Positions 9,322 through 20,463 of a stretch of DNA of 64,000 nucleotides are shown piece after piece. How positions within the stretch are numbered: position 1 is the first letter of the stretch; every line of letters begins with the position of its first letter. Source of the stretch: Ascoidea rubescens DSM 1968 (Eukaryota; Ascomycota; Saccharomycetes; Ascoideales; Ascoideaceae). Where the stretch lies: assembly GCF_001661345.1 (NCBI RefSeq), contig NW_017962923.1, positions 496,001-560,000 of the forward strand, read 5' to 3'. The position numbers and the translations under genes are program-made. The notes below the pieces were generated by a model that saw only the letters and a list, made by a program, of their open reading frames with translations, was not told the origin of the DNA and made no database searches.

Positions 9322-12300
9322 ATGAAGAAACTCTCCCTCAAGTCTCTTGCCAAACTCTCGCTTTCCAAAAAGGACAAAAACAAAGAGAAGGAAAAAAAAG
9401 CAAGCGAAAAGGAGCTGCCCAAGATTCTGATAGACCAAATCAACCAGAATGCTGATTCCTATGCTCATCAGATCTTCAACAATACTGATTACAGCGATAA
9501 TGACGATGGTCGACATTCGGATTACTTCAACAAGCTGGTAATAAAGGACCATCTATCTGAGAGCTTCTCTTCCACTGTTGAGCAAAACTTAGATCCAAAG
9601 TCACATTCAGATCCAAAATCAAAATCAAAATCAAAATCAAAACCATTAAATGAATATGATGCCTACAAAAACAATATAAACTACTACAATTCATACAATT
9701 CTCACAATTCTCACAATTCTCACAATTCTCACAATTCTCACAATTCTCACAATTCTCACAATTCTCATAATTCTCACAATTCTCAAAAATTTCCCACCTC
9801 AAATCGTCATCAACCAAGTGTCTCAAAAAATCGGCATCTCAGAAACTATAGTCTAAATGATTCCTATATTTCTGTTTCAAATTCCGCTAATAAAATAAAA
9901 AGGACCTACTCAAATCCTTCTTTCAAGCAAAAAAACTTGATTTTAGATAATTCTAATTCTAATTCTAATTCTAATCATACTACAAATATTCACCATCATA
10001 ATGATGATAATGATCACAATAGTGACCATAACAGTAATCGTGATATTGATCATGATGGTGACAGTGATGATAAAGATAATGGCAATTTACATAGTAGCAA
10101 CTACCATAATGGAAATGATTATCATGATGCCAATAATGAAAACAATGGAAATAATGAAAGTAATAATAAAAATAATAAAAATAAAAATAATAGAAATAAT
10201 AATGGAGAAAATAATCAAAACAATTCACAAAATCATTATAACAAAACTTCAACTAATACATATAATGCCTATGATAGTTTCAACCAATTAAAAGATATAT
10301 CAATGGCAAATATCAATAATACTAACAACACAAAAGAAAACCAGTTTTCAACTTTTAAATCTAAGCCCCTGTTTAATCTTAATGAATCCAATGATTACCT
10401 TTATTCTAACTTGAACTCAAATTCTTTGAAATTTGATCCTGTTTCTTTAAGCATTTACAAACTTGAACGTTTATGTTTATCCACTTTAGATAAATACACG
10501 AAATCCTGTCAACTATTTGTATCTTTATTTCAACTCTACTACGAACGTCTATTATCTATCAGTGATCAATACGTTTTAAATCATCATTTTAATTTTATCA
10601 AAAATAACCCAAATTATATTAAAATAATCCAAAATCAAACTCAATCAGAAAATCAAATCCAAAATATAAACCAAAATCAAAATCAAAATCAATCTAATGA
10701 TAAAACTTATAACGTTTATAATGTTCCATATGATTGTCGTGAAGATAATCCCTTTAAAAATTATTTCAAAAAAAAAAGTAATGTTCAGTTTAATAAACTC
10801 TATCTTGATGATAATATTGACATATTTTCTAATTCTACAAACAACACACAAAATTCAAATAAACATTCTGAAAAAAATTCGGACCAACCTTTTGATATTG
10901 AATCTTATTGTTATGACCAATTGTTGATTTTTAAAACCTTCAGATTTAACATGCAATCAAATTTGAAAAACTTGCACAATTATGTATCCGTCTTTTTAAA
11001 TTTCGAATTTAAAAAAATTTTACTATATTATAACAATAGTAAACTCTTGATTAATTATTACGAAAAAAAAAATGAACTCATAAAACTACATAAAATCAGA
11101 ACTGTTAATTTTAAAAATTTAATCAATTTCATTACAAATCAATTAAAACCTTTAAATAATATTAACTTTCATTTGTTTGAAGACTGTTTATCTTTTATTC
11201 AAGAAGTTGAAAAAAAATTAAATGATTTAAGCAGAAGCGATTTAATTGTTAAACTCGATTTTTTAAACTCATCCTCAAATGACATAACTCTTTCTAAAAG
11301 TAATGATGATAACATCAAAATTTCTTTAACGAATTCTACATCTTATTCAAATTATAATATAAATCAAGACACTTTCACATTATCATCTGTGCAGCTAGGC
11401 TATGATATAATCTTAGAATTACAAAATATTCTAAATTTTTTTGATAATGAGGAAATTTATCAAATATTAAAGCTAAATTTTAATGATCCCTTGTTAACAA
11501 ATTACATTAATTTAAACTACAATCCCAATTTCAATCAATTGATTAAGCTAAATTACATTTTAATCGATGATTTGATGGAAATTTTGAAAAACCTATCATT
11601 TAAATTAATTCCTTTTATAAAACTATTAAAAGAAAATTTAAATGCTAAAAGAAACATTAGAATTGATTTAAAAAAAAATTACAATAATTATAAGAATTTT
11701 TATCTTTTAAATAACCTAGAGTCAAATCACCACTTTATATCAAATTTAGATTCAAATTGGTTATATTCTCCTGTTTTTTCATTCAATTTGATCAATTTCA
11801 TTAAAAAAAATAATAGTTCTAGAATTTTATTGTTTTTACAGAAAAAATTCAATTACAAAAATATTCCTGTTCGACCTAATTCTCTTAAATTATTCAGATC
11901 GTCCAACTCATTGAATAATAATAGTTCAGATTTCGCTATTAATCATAGCAATCACAACAATGGACATAATAAAAGCCAAAAGATTTCAAGTTTCAGTTCT
12001 CATGATTCGTATTATGACCCAAATGTTTTGAATTTTAAAGAAATCGATTATGAAAATTCATTGAAATTTCTTGTTAAAAGTTTTGCTATTGAAAATAATA
12101 ACTATCTTGACAACAAATTAAAAAGTTATGGGGACTCACTTTCAATTGAAAATGATATCAACATCAAGCCTCATGAATTAAAGTTCGCATTTGAAAATTT
12201 GAATATTGATCTATATGCTAATTTATACGATTATATTAAATTAATCAAATTATTCGATTATCTTTTAGTTGAGCTATATCCATTCTTATATGTATTGACA

Positions 12301-13908
12301 GATTCTATAGTATATTATTTAAGAGAAGTTATGATAGTCTTTAATATTGAATTAAACTTAAATGGATATTGTACTAATAATTTATTTAATATTAACTATC
12401 ATGACAATAGCATTGAAGGGTTTTTCAAAATTAATAACGATAAACAGACCAAGTCTGGATCAACAGGTAGTCAACTAAAAAATAGAAATTTTTTTAAAAG
12501 AAATGATGCAGAACATAACACTTCTCCCGAAGAAAATAAGTTTTTTTTTGAAAAATTAATAATAACGGTCAACAATATCAATAACAATAATGTCAATACG
12601 TATTTTAATCATAATGTTGTTGAATTAAAGTATGAAGAAAAAATTTTAAACAAACTAATTAATATCGAGACTTTTTTAAAAATTTATGAAGATACACAAG
12701 CAGATATTAATTTAAAAATTTTTAAAAATTTTTATAATGAAAAAACCGATAAACTTGATTGTAATGAATTCGAAGGTATGAAAAAAGATTTTAACTATAT
12801 TTATTTTTTTAAAAATGTTGTTAATAATCATAGGTTTGATCATTTTTGTTTTTCTGATTATCAAATCAGTTCAAAGGATGAATTTTTTAAAAATCTTAAT
12901 TATTTTTATAATCCTAAATTTAAAAAACAAACACATGTGTTTCATATGGAAATATTGGCTAAAAAGATTAACAGCTTAATAAAATTATTAATAAAGTACA
13001 TTGTTTTGATGGATAAATTGATTGAGATCTTTCAAAGTTTAATTGAAGATGAAGAACTTTATAAAAAAGAGTGTCACCGCAATAAAAAAAAAAATAATGA
13101 TGAAAAACCGCCAGACAATAAGACATATAGTGCTGGTACTAAGAATTTTTTCACCAAAACACTTAGAAAACAGATTTCTATGAACAAAATGAATACCAGT
13201 TTAGATAGAGATCAAGAGGCCGAAAATAAAAATTACAATAACAATGAAAGCAAAAATGAAAATAGTCATAAAGATGATAATGATAGTAGATTTAGTCATT
13301 ATAGTAAAGAAGTTAATAGCAATACAAATAAAGATTACATAAAATTTAAAAACCAAACTGATAAATCTGAACATGTTAAAAAAAAAAATATTTCATTGAT
13401 TAATATGACCAAACAAGTACATCCATACATGAAATACATTAAGTTATTAAAAGAAATCAAGACAAATTTAAGCGAATATTTAGTTTTATTAAAGCTAAAA
13501 ATAAATAAAAAAGAAGACATCGATGATTATGCTAAAATTAAATATGACTTTTCGAGTTTATTGAGTATTGGCAATAGAAGAGTTGGAGGTGTATTTGGGA
13601 TAGATGTCAAAAGCCAAGAATCGCAAGGTTTAAACAGTAATCAATTTCAAGAACAATATTACTATAATAAGAATGTCAAAGAGAGTAATCATAGGAATAG
13701 TAACGAAACGAATAAAAACAATATGAGGTTCGATTATGAATATGAGGATTTGAGAGTAAAAAGGTTGGTTATCTTGTTGAATGATAAGCGTGTTTTATAC
13801 AATTTGAAAAATAATTGCAAAACTATATTTTACAATGGAGAAAAAATTCTTGATAGTATGAAGAGTTATGGTTATAATTATTATGGTGAATATCATGAAA
13901 TCAATTAA
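9322..13908 (+). CDS. Uncharacterised large Asn-rich protein
   Basis: 1,528 residues from the ATG at 9322. That start is preferred to the open frame from 8941 because the extension overlaps PEX39 and is a Ser/Ala run, while MKKLSLKSLAKLSLSKKDKNK is a normal basic N-terminus. Residues 1-40 are Lys-rich. Residues about 100-330 are low complexity, with nine copies of His-Asn-Ser (9703-9783), Ser-Asn runs and His/Asp/Asn tracts. From about residue 375 (SIYKLERLCLSTLDKYTK...) the chain is complex and helical with interruptions, including aromatic/Lys-rich helices around 530-600 (YDQLLIFKTFRFNMQSNLK...) that could be a BAR- or coiled-coil-like bundle; that is only a guess. There is no signal peptide and no clear membrane segment. 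I do not recognise the family. Divergent from PEX39 across 237 bases. Confidence 0.75.
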   Translation: MKKLSLKSLAKLSLSKKDKNKEKEKKASEKELPKILIDQINQNADSYAHQIFNNTDYSDNDDGRHSDYFNKLVIKDHLSESFSSTVEQNLDPKSHSDPKSKSKSKSKPLNEYDAYKNNINYYNSYNSHNSHNSHNSHNSHNSHNSHNSHNSHNSQKFPTSNRHQPSVSKNRHLRNYSLNDSYISVSNSANKIKRTYSNPSFKQKNLILDNSNSNSNSNHTTNIHHHNDDNDHNSDHNSNRDIDHDGDSDDKDNGNLHSSNYHNGNDYHDANNENNGNNESNNKNNKNKNNRNNNGENNQNNSQNHYNKTSTNTYNAYDSFNQLKDISMANINNTNNTKENQFSTFKSKPLFNLNESNDYLYSNLNSNSLKFDPVSLSIYKLERLCLSTLDKYTKSCQLFVSLFQLYYERLLSISDQYVLNHHFNFIKNNPNYIKIIQNQTQSENQIQNINQNQNQNQSNDKTYNVYNVPYDCREDNPFKNYFKKKSNVQFNKLYLDDNIDIFSNSTNNTQNSNKHSEKNSDQPFDIESYCYDQLLIFKTFRFNMQSNLKNLHNYVSVFLNFEFKKILLYYNNSKLLINYYEKKNELIKLHKIRTVNFKNLINFITNQLKPLNNINFHLFEDCLSFIQEVEKKLNDLSRSDLIVKLDFLNSSSNDITLSKSNDDNIKISLTNSTSYSNYNINQDTFTLSSVQLGYDIILELQNILNFFDNEEIYQILKLNFNDPLLTNYINLNYNPNFNQLIKLNYILIDDLMEILKNLSFKLIPFIKLLKENLNAKRNIRIDLKKNYNNYKNFYLLNNLESNHHFISNLDSNWLYSPVFSFNLINFIKKNNSSRILLFLQKKFNYKNIPVRPNSLKLFRSSNSLNNNSSDFAINHSNHNNGHNKSQKISSFSSHDSYYDPNVLNFKEIDYENSLKFLVKSFAIENNNYLDNKLKSYGDSLSIENDINIKPHELKFAFENLNIDLYANLYDYIKLIKLFDYLLVELYPFLYVLTDSIVYYLREVMIVFNIELNLNGYCTNNLFNINYHDNSIEGFFKINNDKQTKSGSTGSQLKNRNFFKRNDAEHNTSPEENKFFFEKLIITVNNINNNNVNTYFNHNVVELKYEEKILNKLINIETFLKIYEDTQADINLKIFKNFYNEKTDKLDCNEFEGMKKDFNYIYFFKNVVNNHRFDHFCFSDYQISSKDEFFKNLNYFYNPKFKKQTHVFHMEILAKKINSLIKLLIKYIVLMDKLIEIFQSLIEDEELYKKECHRNKKKNNDEKPPDNKTYSAGTKNFFTKTLRKQISMNKMNTSLDRDQEAENKNYNNNESKNENSHKDDNDSRFSHYSKEVNSNTNKDYIKFKNQTDKSEHVKKKNISLINMTKQVHPYMKYIKLLKEIKTNLSEYLVLLKLKINKKEDIDDYAKIKYDFSSLLSIGNRRVGGVFGIDVKSQESQGLNSNQFQEQYYYNKNVKESNHRNSNETNKNNMRFDYEYEDLRVKRLVILLNDKRVLYNLKNNCKTIFYNGEKILDSMKSYGYNYYGEYHEIN
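9703..9783 (+). repeat. In-frame 9-base tandem repeat encoding His-Asn-Ser
   Basis: Nine head-to-tail copies of CACAATTCT (one copy has CAT) inside the large Asn-rich gene, adding nine HNS triplets. Near-identity at DNA level indicates recent slippage expansion. Confidence 0.95.
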
Positions 13909-14327
13909 TTTCATTTTTTTTCATTTTTTTCTTTCTTTGTTTGGTTTGATTTTCTTTTGTGGATGTCTTTGGTATTTTAAAACAACAGGCTTCTTTATAA
14001 CGTAAATTATATTTTGTAACAATAGTAGTAAGATATTAGTATTTTAAGTTGATATTTTTCTAAGAGTTTAATGATATTTAAAATAAAATAGAATAGTTTA
14101 TTATTAATTTTTTTTTATTTTTCAGATAATAGAATTTTGGATATAAGTTTTTAGATACAATTAAATTGATTATAACAAGAAATGGATAAAAAATTAAGAT
14201 AAAAACCAAGAATATTTATAAATTTATAAATGAGTAGATGTATACATGTAAGAATGTAAGATTGCAAAATTAATTGATGAAAATGAATAAAAAACAAGAA
14301 AAACAAAACAAAGCAAAACAAAATAAA
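13909..14327. other. Convergent intergenic region
   Basis: About 420 very A+T-rich bases between the stops of the large Asn-rich gene and QCR9. It holds T-rich and A-rich stretches suited to 3' ends. No gene seen. Confidence 0.5.
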
Positions 14328-14706
14328 TTATTCATCATCATCTTCATCGGCATCTTCATCTCCACCACCATTTCTAGCTAAAATAGCAGGTTTAATATCT
14401 TTCCAAAGTTTCTATAGTAATGGGTTAGTAATGGTCAATTGAAAAAAATAGAAAAATCGAGATTATGAAATATACAGTACATACACCCTTATTATGATTT
14501 TCATACCATCTAGTTATAGCAGAATCGAAGGAAGCTTGAAAAATAAAAGTTCCAGCAAAGACTGTAGCAACGAAAGTCGAATTTCTTTTAAAAATGGAGT
14601 TGTAGATTTTAGTGTAAAACGACTAGAAGAAACAATCAGAAACACTCGATAGTTAGTAAAGGAAAATAGAGGAAGAAGAGGATTTAACTAAATACTGACA
14701 TACCAT
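14328..14706 (-). CDS. QCR9: Cytochrome bc1 subunit 9, two introns
   Basis: Small single-helix subunit of mitochondrial complex III in the inner membrane. The gene is too broken by introns to show as an open frame. Exon 1 is the ATG alone (14704-14706). Intron 1 is 14623-14703 (GTATGT donor, TACTAAC branch, TAG acceptor). Exon 2 is 14485-14622. Intron 2 is 14412-14484 (GTATGT, TACTAAC, TAG). Exon 3 is 14328-14411. The 74-residue product reads MSFYTKIYNSIFKRNSTFVA..., a hydrophobic helix, AITRWYENHNKG, KLWKDIKPAILARN and an acidic tail. It matches yeast Qcr9 (66 residues), including FKRN, WYENHNKGKLWKD and the acidic end. An intron right after the start codon also occurs in S. cerevisiae QCR9, as I recall; the second falls between Gly and Lys at phase 0. 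Confidence 0.95.
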
Positions 14707-15139
14707 TGTGAGTGGCTGTGATACTGTTTAACTGTTGTTGAAGGTGAAGATGCTGTGCTTGGATATCTTAAATGAAACCAATCGTCTGAAGATAATGTGT
14801 TTAGTGATTAACAAGTTTGGGCGAAAAAGTATTAGTGATTCCATTTTCTCGAAAACTGATTGGACAGCCAGTGTTACATCAGCATTTTGTTGCACGAGGT
14901 GTGGCCGGAAAAAACAATACAAACTCGGAAGTTCGTGAAGTCATTATGGTTCGTTGCCCCCAAACGAAATACACAAGACTACCAATATGAAACGAAAATT
15001 GTGTTTCAACAAACAACACTTAATTCACAAATACGTTGATGAAGACTGCAATCCAAACAATATAAATATGATCACTAAATAGCTAAGTAGCAATAAAATA
15101 AAACAAGAGAGGAAAAGGAGAGAGAAATCTACTAAAGTC

Positions 15140-15355
15140 ATGAGCACTAGAAGAAATCTCTACCCTTCCTTCGACGACTGTCAAGCTGACAGCATTCATG
15201 TGAAGAACACTGAAAGTGATAACGAAGAGGAACTTGATAGTTCACCAAAGGCTTCCGAAATTAACGAATTAAATCAGAGAGTTGAGTCAATTGAATCGAA
15301 TGTTGCATCCAGATTTGAACGACTAGAACGAATGCTCGAAAGTGTTAGCTCGTAA
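15140..15355 (+). CDS. Hypothetical 71-residue coiled-coil protein or remnant
   Basis: Starts with ATG and encodes MSTRRNLYPSFDD..., an acidic middle (ESDNEEELDSSPK) and a heptad-like end (EINELNQRVESIESNVASRFERLERMLES) that looks like a short coiled coil. Codon use and complexity are more gene-like than in neighbouring frames. It could be a small gene, the N-terminal piece of a decayed gene, or part of an old element. Unrecognised. Confidence 0.3.
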   Translation: MSTRRNLYPSFDDCQADSIHVKNTESDNEEELDSSPKASEINELNQRVESIESNVASRFERLERMLESVSS

Positions 15356-17159
15356 CGAACGGACGGATACCGGTTATTCAAGGTCACAACATGCAACAGC
15401 CCCTGTGAACCATCACTATGGTATAATTAGCATGTGACTTACACTGGATTTATGTCCCAATCCTGTATTACGACTGTCCCATATACACAGATGTGTGGTA
15501 AGTATCTCTAACTGTAGCTATCCATAGTAGTATACATCACCAGATTTCACCAGACTCCAATGCAAATACATAGAAGATGTTGCAAGGGAGACATACATAT
15601 GTTTACCCTAAGATTCAAGAGTTCCTTTACAGATGCTGCTCTTCTGCGATTGATTATGAAGAAGATTTCCACTCTTCTAATCTTTTACTTTAGCGCTAGT
15701 TGAAACGAGTAATGTGTAAACTTTTGGAATACGTATTAACTGTAAAAGTGCAAACAATTTTTAAAGCTCTCTTTGAACACTTTTGATCATAAAAACTGTT
15801 TTTACAGCGATCAATTGGGCTCATGCTTGTTTGGGAACAATGTTTCTCTTCTTGGAGAGCTTTAAACCTTTCAAGTCTCAGAAAAAACTCCTTCAGCCTT
15901 AAAATGCGGAAAATTCAACAAGCACCCACGGGACTTGTATTCAAAACAGACCGGAAACAGATACATTCAAGAAAGGAATATTTAGTGGTGGTGAAATTGA
16001 TGCATGTGTTTTCTTATCAATTATGAGAGGTCCTAAGGAATTTAATAATAAATAATACAACGGTTTCAATGAATATTTCGATTACGAAGATGATGAATGT
16101 GACTTTGAGTGATTAGGCAATTTGTAAAACGTCTTTAAAAAGCTGTAAACTATGCAGTAAATCATAGAACACTTTATTTTTATTTAAATTCCCTTTTTCT
16201 TGATTACATTTTATAAGTTTAAAATAGTAATATTTCTTACTTTGTTTTCATTTTGATTTTGACATAGAAAATCACAGTAAAGTCTAACAGTTGATTTAAA
16301 ACTTCTTAGAAATGTTAGAACTTTTGGAGTTCCAGCATCGTTAACGTTAAGAACCACAGTGAGAACAAAATTTGGAAAATAATGATTTAGGTGATATTGA
16401 AAAAGTGCACAGTTCAATGCTAGAGGCAACTACTGCAAAGAAACCACTACTAATGCAAACTTAAATATCTTTAGAGAAATTAGTGCTGAAATACAATCTT
16501 GTATTATGTGTTTTCCTTGAGTTAACAACTATTCCTAATATCAAAATTTTGAGTATTTTTCGTACTTCGCTTAGTGATGTTAGTTTTGTATGAATTGGTT
16601 CAGTTTTCTTTTTCCATTCATAAGATTTAATGGATTTTTATTTACTTGATTGGTATTGGAATAAGGCAAGGAGTTTATTTATTTTCAATTTTTTTATACT
16701 AAACTAAGCAAAAATCATTTTCATATCATTGAAATTGTAGATTGCAAAAAATTGATACCTCGATTTGTGTTTTAAGAGAATATTGTGAAAGTTATAAATT
16801 GGTATAAACAAGATACAAAGAAAAGTACGAGACGTGAATAATAGAAAACAAAGAACGTTAAGGCTATTTCAAAAATACTGGTTTCTTTATTAATATTCGC
16901 TGGGGTATCTTAAATCTAAAATAAGTTTATTATTGCAATTAAGTTCTAATTTCAGTTCTCTGCTCTCAGAACACTGTTTTGACTGTTATTATTATTATAC
17001 ATTAACTATTAATCCACTCTCTGCAAATAATACAGACTACTTTGGACGTTATCGAACTTCATTCAAAAGTTGTGAATAGTCAAGCAAGCCTTTTAGCTCA
17101 GTTTTCATTATGTGAATCTTGTCTTAAATTTCTTTAAACAAATCCAGAACCATATCATC

Positions 17160-18010
17160 ACTTTCAGACTGTGATTTATTCAAAACAATTTTACTTGCTT
17201 CTAACACACTCGGATGATGCTAACTACAGTGATTCCCAAGATGAAGACTTGGTGAGAGAAAATGAAGAGCATAATGATAGTAATGGCGAATGTTTTGATA
17301 TTTTGCTTCCAATTCCTAAAACTAAGAGCGCGGTTTATGGTCAAAATTTAACTGCAAAAACCAGAATTCGGTTCTATTCATACAGTAGAAACGCCAATAG
17401 AGACGCTAATGGAACCACAAAGGCTGAGGTAGTCACAATGGGAACCAAAATGGAAATGTAATTGGAAATAGAACTGGAAACTACAATAATGGTTGTTTTT
17501 CTAATTATAATGCCAACATTCACAGTAAATCCAAAGGTTAATGACAATGACTTCGGTAGAAGTAACGGTAACAGCTAGGGTCTCTAATGGTGACTATAAC
17601 TGTGGTTACTGGGATTATTCAGGAGATAATAGTAACAGCAGTACTTAAAACAATTTATTACTACTCTAATTTATTTTGTTTAAGTTTTATTCAACTTTAG
17701 GCAATTAATCTAGTTAATATATTACTTAAAAACAAAATATTCAAAAATTGTAAGGTGAAGAAGTGCTATTCATAGAACCTTAACACTGGGATGAGGCAAT
17801 CAGTGCTGGTGTTTTTGCTTCTGATGAAGCCTTTGCTTTCTCTGTTGCAAATCTATTTCATGACTACAAAGATGCAAGATTACAGGACAAAAATTGCGAT
17901 TCAATTGCCGGAAGAGCGAAAACCAATAACAATATCAATCTTTTGGCAAATAAAACAAGGTCGCTATTAACGAATCGATTCATTAACATGATCTAGTTCA
18001 AACATATCAG
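17160..18010 (+). pseudogene. Decayed Asn/Gly-rich coding remnant, unknown family
   Basis: Several reading-frame pieces on the plus strand together resemble a broken protein gene. The first is acidic and Ser/Asp-rich (THSDDANYSDSQDEDLVREN); then comes an Asn/Gly-rich stretch of the NGN type; the last is a complex piece around 17800-18000 (EAFAFSVANLFHDYKDARLQ). The frame is lost several times along the region. Unrecognised, and its relation to host genes or mobile elements is open. Confidence 0.35.
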
Positions 18011-18550
18011 CTTGTGTCGTCTTTCGATTGCAAGTTTTTTTTGACCCTAGACAATTTTAATTGACATCTTTCAAATTAAAATAAGGACCTAAAACAGTTT
18101 CCCAAATTTATACTGATGAAGAAAAACCAAGGGCTAATGACATAGTAAAAGGTGATTGAAAAATGTTAGTTACTAATGCTGAATCATTTTCTAACTTTCA
18201 TGATCGTTTACAAAATTCTGATTGAAATGGCATCACACTTACTTATTTTGCATGGTAGTGTGCATTCATTCATAACTACAATCACAAAACCTGAACTTCA
18301 ATTGAACTGTAATATTGACAGTAAAACTAACTAAAACTGTGGTAATATTAATACTAATACCGAATACTGGATTTGATATAAATTAAAAACTATGATACAA
18401 TGAAATATAGTAAAATAAATTAAAATAAAATTTAATCAAAGAACTGTGAAATTATAAAAAAATACCAATTCGTCAAAAATCACTAACATTTTATTATCTG
18501 GATGGATAATGCACTGAAAAAAAATACTGTTTTGTAAAGAATCCCTAAAT

Positions 18551-18967
18551 TTATAATTCTTGAGAAGCCTTTGGTTTTGAAGTCTTTTTTGGTAATAAAG
18601 TGTGATGGATATTTGGCAAGACACCACCCTCGGCGATTGTGACATTACCCAACAACTTATTCAATTCTTCGTCGTTTCTGATGGCCAATTGCAAGTGTCT
18701 TGGGATGATTCTTGTTTTCTTGTTGTCTCTGGCAGCGTTACCAGCCAACTCTAAAATTTCAGCAGCTAAATATTCCAAAACAGCAGTCAAGTAGACTGGG
18801 GCACCACTACCAACTCTTTGAGCGTAGTTGCCCTTTCTGAGCAACCTGTGAACTCTTCCAACTGGGAAGGTCAAGCCAGCTTTGGCTGATCTTGTGGTGG
18901 TTGTCTTTCCTGAGCTGCCAACTTTGCCGCCAGATTTACCGCCCGATTTACCTTTTCCTCCAGACAT
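18551..18967 (-). CDS. HTA1: Histone H2A
   Basis: Core nucleosome histone H2A, 138 residues. The histone fold ([27 protein letters not shown]...) and docking region are intact. The tail ends SQEL, the SQE/D phosphorylation site of the H2A.X type, phosphorylated by Mec1/Tel1-like kinases after DNA breaks, as is normal for yeast H2A. The Lys/Gly/Ser-rich N-tail carries acetylatable lysines. Paired divergently with H2B. The gene number (HTA1 versus HTA2) cannot be decided from one locus. Confidence 0.97.
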   Translation of the reverse strand: MSGGKGKSGGKSGGKVGSSGKTTTTRSAKAGLTFPVGRVHRLLRKGNYAQRVGSGAPVYLTAVLEYLAAEILELAGNAARDNKKTRIIPRHLQLAIRNDEELNKLLGNVTIAEGGVLPNIHHTLLPKKTSKPKASQEL

Positions 18968-19125
18968 TGTGAACGATGAGAGTAGTTATGAGAGCAGTTA
19001 TGAGAGTAGTTATGAATGTAAGTGTGAGTGTAAGAACAAGATACGTGATAGCAGAGAAATGGCAGAGATGCTTAAGCAGAGATGGAGAAGCAGAAGAAGC
19101 AGAGACTGATAAGCGCCCACACAGC

Positions 19126-19133
19126 TATTTATA
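19126..19133 (-). promoter_or_regulatory. TATA box for H2A
   Basis: TATAAATA on the minus strand, about 160 bases upstream of the H2A start codon; consensus match. Confidence 0.6.
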
Positions 19134-19309
19134 CAACGAACCAGAGAAGCAGCGTGCTGGGATCTGCAGCCGCTGTGGCACATCTGGGAACGGCGTTGAG
19201 AGCAGTGCTTTCACCAGCGGAAAGCGCCCGGGCAGAAAAGTGCCCTGCTGCTGTTTTTTAGTGTAGGCAGGTAGCGCCAGCTCTGCTACTTTAGGAAGGA
19301 GCCCACTGC

Positions 19310-19317
19310 TATATAAG
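19310..19317 (+). promoter_or_regulatory. TATA box for H2B
   Basis: TATATAAG about 120 bases upstream of the H2B start codon; consensus match. Confidence 0.6.
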
Positions 19318-19438
19318 TTCAGGCTGCTGCTCTTCAAGCTGCTCTTCCCTTTGCTGTTGCTCACGATACTCTGCTCTTCCTACTACAACACTCTTCCTAA
19401 CGCCAACACCAACACCAACACCAACAACACTACTTACT

Positions 19439-19831
19439 ATGGCTCCCAAAACCGCTGAGAAAAAAGTCGCATCAAAGGCCCCCGCCAAAACTGCCTCCAA
19501 AGCTGCTGTTCCTGCTGCTCCTCCTACCGAAACCAGAAAGAAGAACAAAGCCAGAAAGGAATCCTATGCCTCCTACATCTACAAGGTCTTGAAACAAACT
19601 CATCCAGACACTGGTATGTCCAAGAAGGCCATGAGCATAATGAACTCCTTTGTCAATGACATCTTTGAAAGAATCGCTTCTGAAGCCTCAAAATTGGCAT
19701 CCTACAACAAAAAGTCCACCATAAGTGCCAGGGAAATCCAAACTGCTGTTAGATTGATATTGCCTGGTGAATTGGCTAAGCATGCTGTCTCCGAAGGCAC
19801 CAGAGCTGTCACAAAATATTCCTCCCAATAA
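19439..19831 (+). CDS. HTB1: Histone H2B
   Basis: Core nucleosome histone H2B, 130 residues. A Lys/Ala-rich tail is followed by the histone fold ([42 protein letters not shown]...). The C-terminal helix [11 protein letters not shown] contains the Lys ubiquitinated by Bre1 in yeast H2B (Lys123 in S. cerevisiae; the AVTKY context is intact). Shares a divergent promoter with H2A, giving matched dosage. Confidence 0.97.
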   Translation: MAPKTAEKKVASKAPAKTASKAAVPAAPPTETRKKNKARKESYASYIYKVLKQTHPDTGMSKKAMSIMNSFVNDIFERIASEASKLASYNKKSTISAREIQTAVRLILPGELAKHAVSEGTRAVTKYSSQ

Positions 19832-20463
19832 ATTTCAAATTCTATAATTTTGTTTTTTAATGTTAACGTTTTTTTATAATCTTCAATGTATGTCTAGTCA
19901 GCCCTTATTTTCTGCTGTTTTATAGTTTTAATGTATTTATATTATATTTATTTCTCTAAGCCAGTAGTGGATTCAATCTACAATACTGAAACCAAGTTGG
20001 TAGTTTTCCAGCTCCAGTTTTATGTCCTGTAGCGTAAAGTCATTGTCCAAGGAGCTGTTTGCTCTTCGCCATAAAGAATAGGAACTATCCCACAAATTTT
20101 GATCACTGTTATTAAATACCAAGCAATTTTTTTTGAAACATTCTCTTAATAGTGGTAAAGGAAAAAAACACAACCTCCTATCATCTACTTTAATTGTTTA
20201 ATGTGTTCAATCTTTTTATTAAACCAATTAACAATAAACAAAAATGTTAAACTTAAAATCTGAGAGGCACTATTAACAAACTTTACCTGGAGTTTAGTAG
20301 CATCAATAGTTTTGTTATCAACCAACTCTTTACTTTATCATTCAATATACATATTACATATATATAATTTTCATTATTAATAAAATATAATGAAATTAAG
20401 TGGCCTATTTTTAAATATAATCAATTTTTTTGAACATATTTAATATTAACCATCACTTTTCCA
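19832..20463. other. Intergenic region, H2B to phosphatase
   Basis: About 630 A+T-rich bases. A short minus-strand open frame (19973-20173) contains a Trp/Ser-rich piece (NLWDSSYSLWRRANSSLD) that looks less random than its surroundings, but it lacks context and is not called as a gene. The rest looks like 3' UTR and promoter. Confidence 0.35.

Larger units (their letters stand above)
14707..18550. other. Gene-poor region with decayed coding traces
   Basis: About 3.8 kb without an intact recognisable gene. Its base composition is less A+T-extreme than the later desert. Three stretches look as if they once coded: 15140-15355 (a short open frame), about 15800-16110 and about 17160-18010. Their peptide fragments are charged and aromatic and unlike random A+T-rich translation. 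No terminal repeats, reverse transcriptase or transposase motif was recognised, so the origin (old host genes or an old mobile element) is open. Confidence 0.4.
18968..19438. promoter_or_regulatory. Shared divergent H2A/H2B promoter
   Basis: 471 bases separate the two start codons. A TATAAATA box faces H2A (minus strand, 19126-19133, about 160 bases upstream) and a TATATAAG box faces H2B (plus strand, 19310-19317, about 120 bases upstream). The middle (about 19150-19260) is G+C-richer and is the likely place of S-phase activator sites, which I could not pinpoint. The H2A leader carries repeated GAGAGNAGTTAT units (about 18975-19015), and the H2B leader carries CCAACA repeats (about 19401-19428). 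Confidence 0.75.

Noticed and set aside
14707-18550. Intact retrotransposon or DNA transposon
   Set aside because: No reverse transcriptase, integrase or transposase motif and no terminal repeats found; only unassigned decayed traces.
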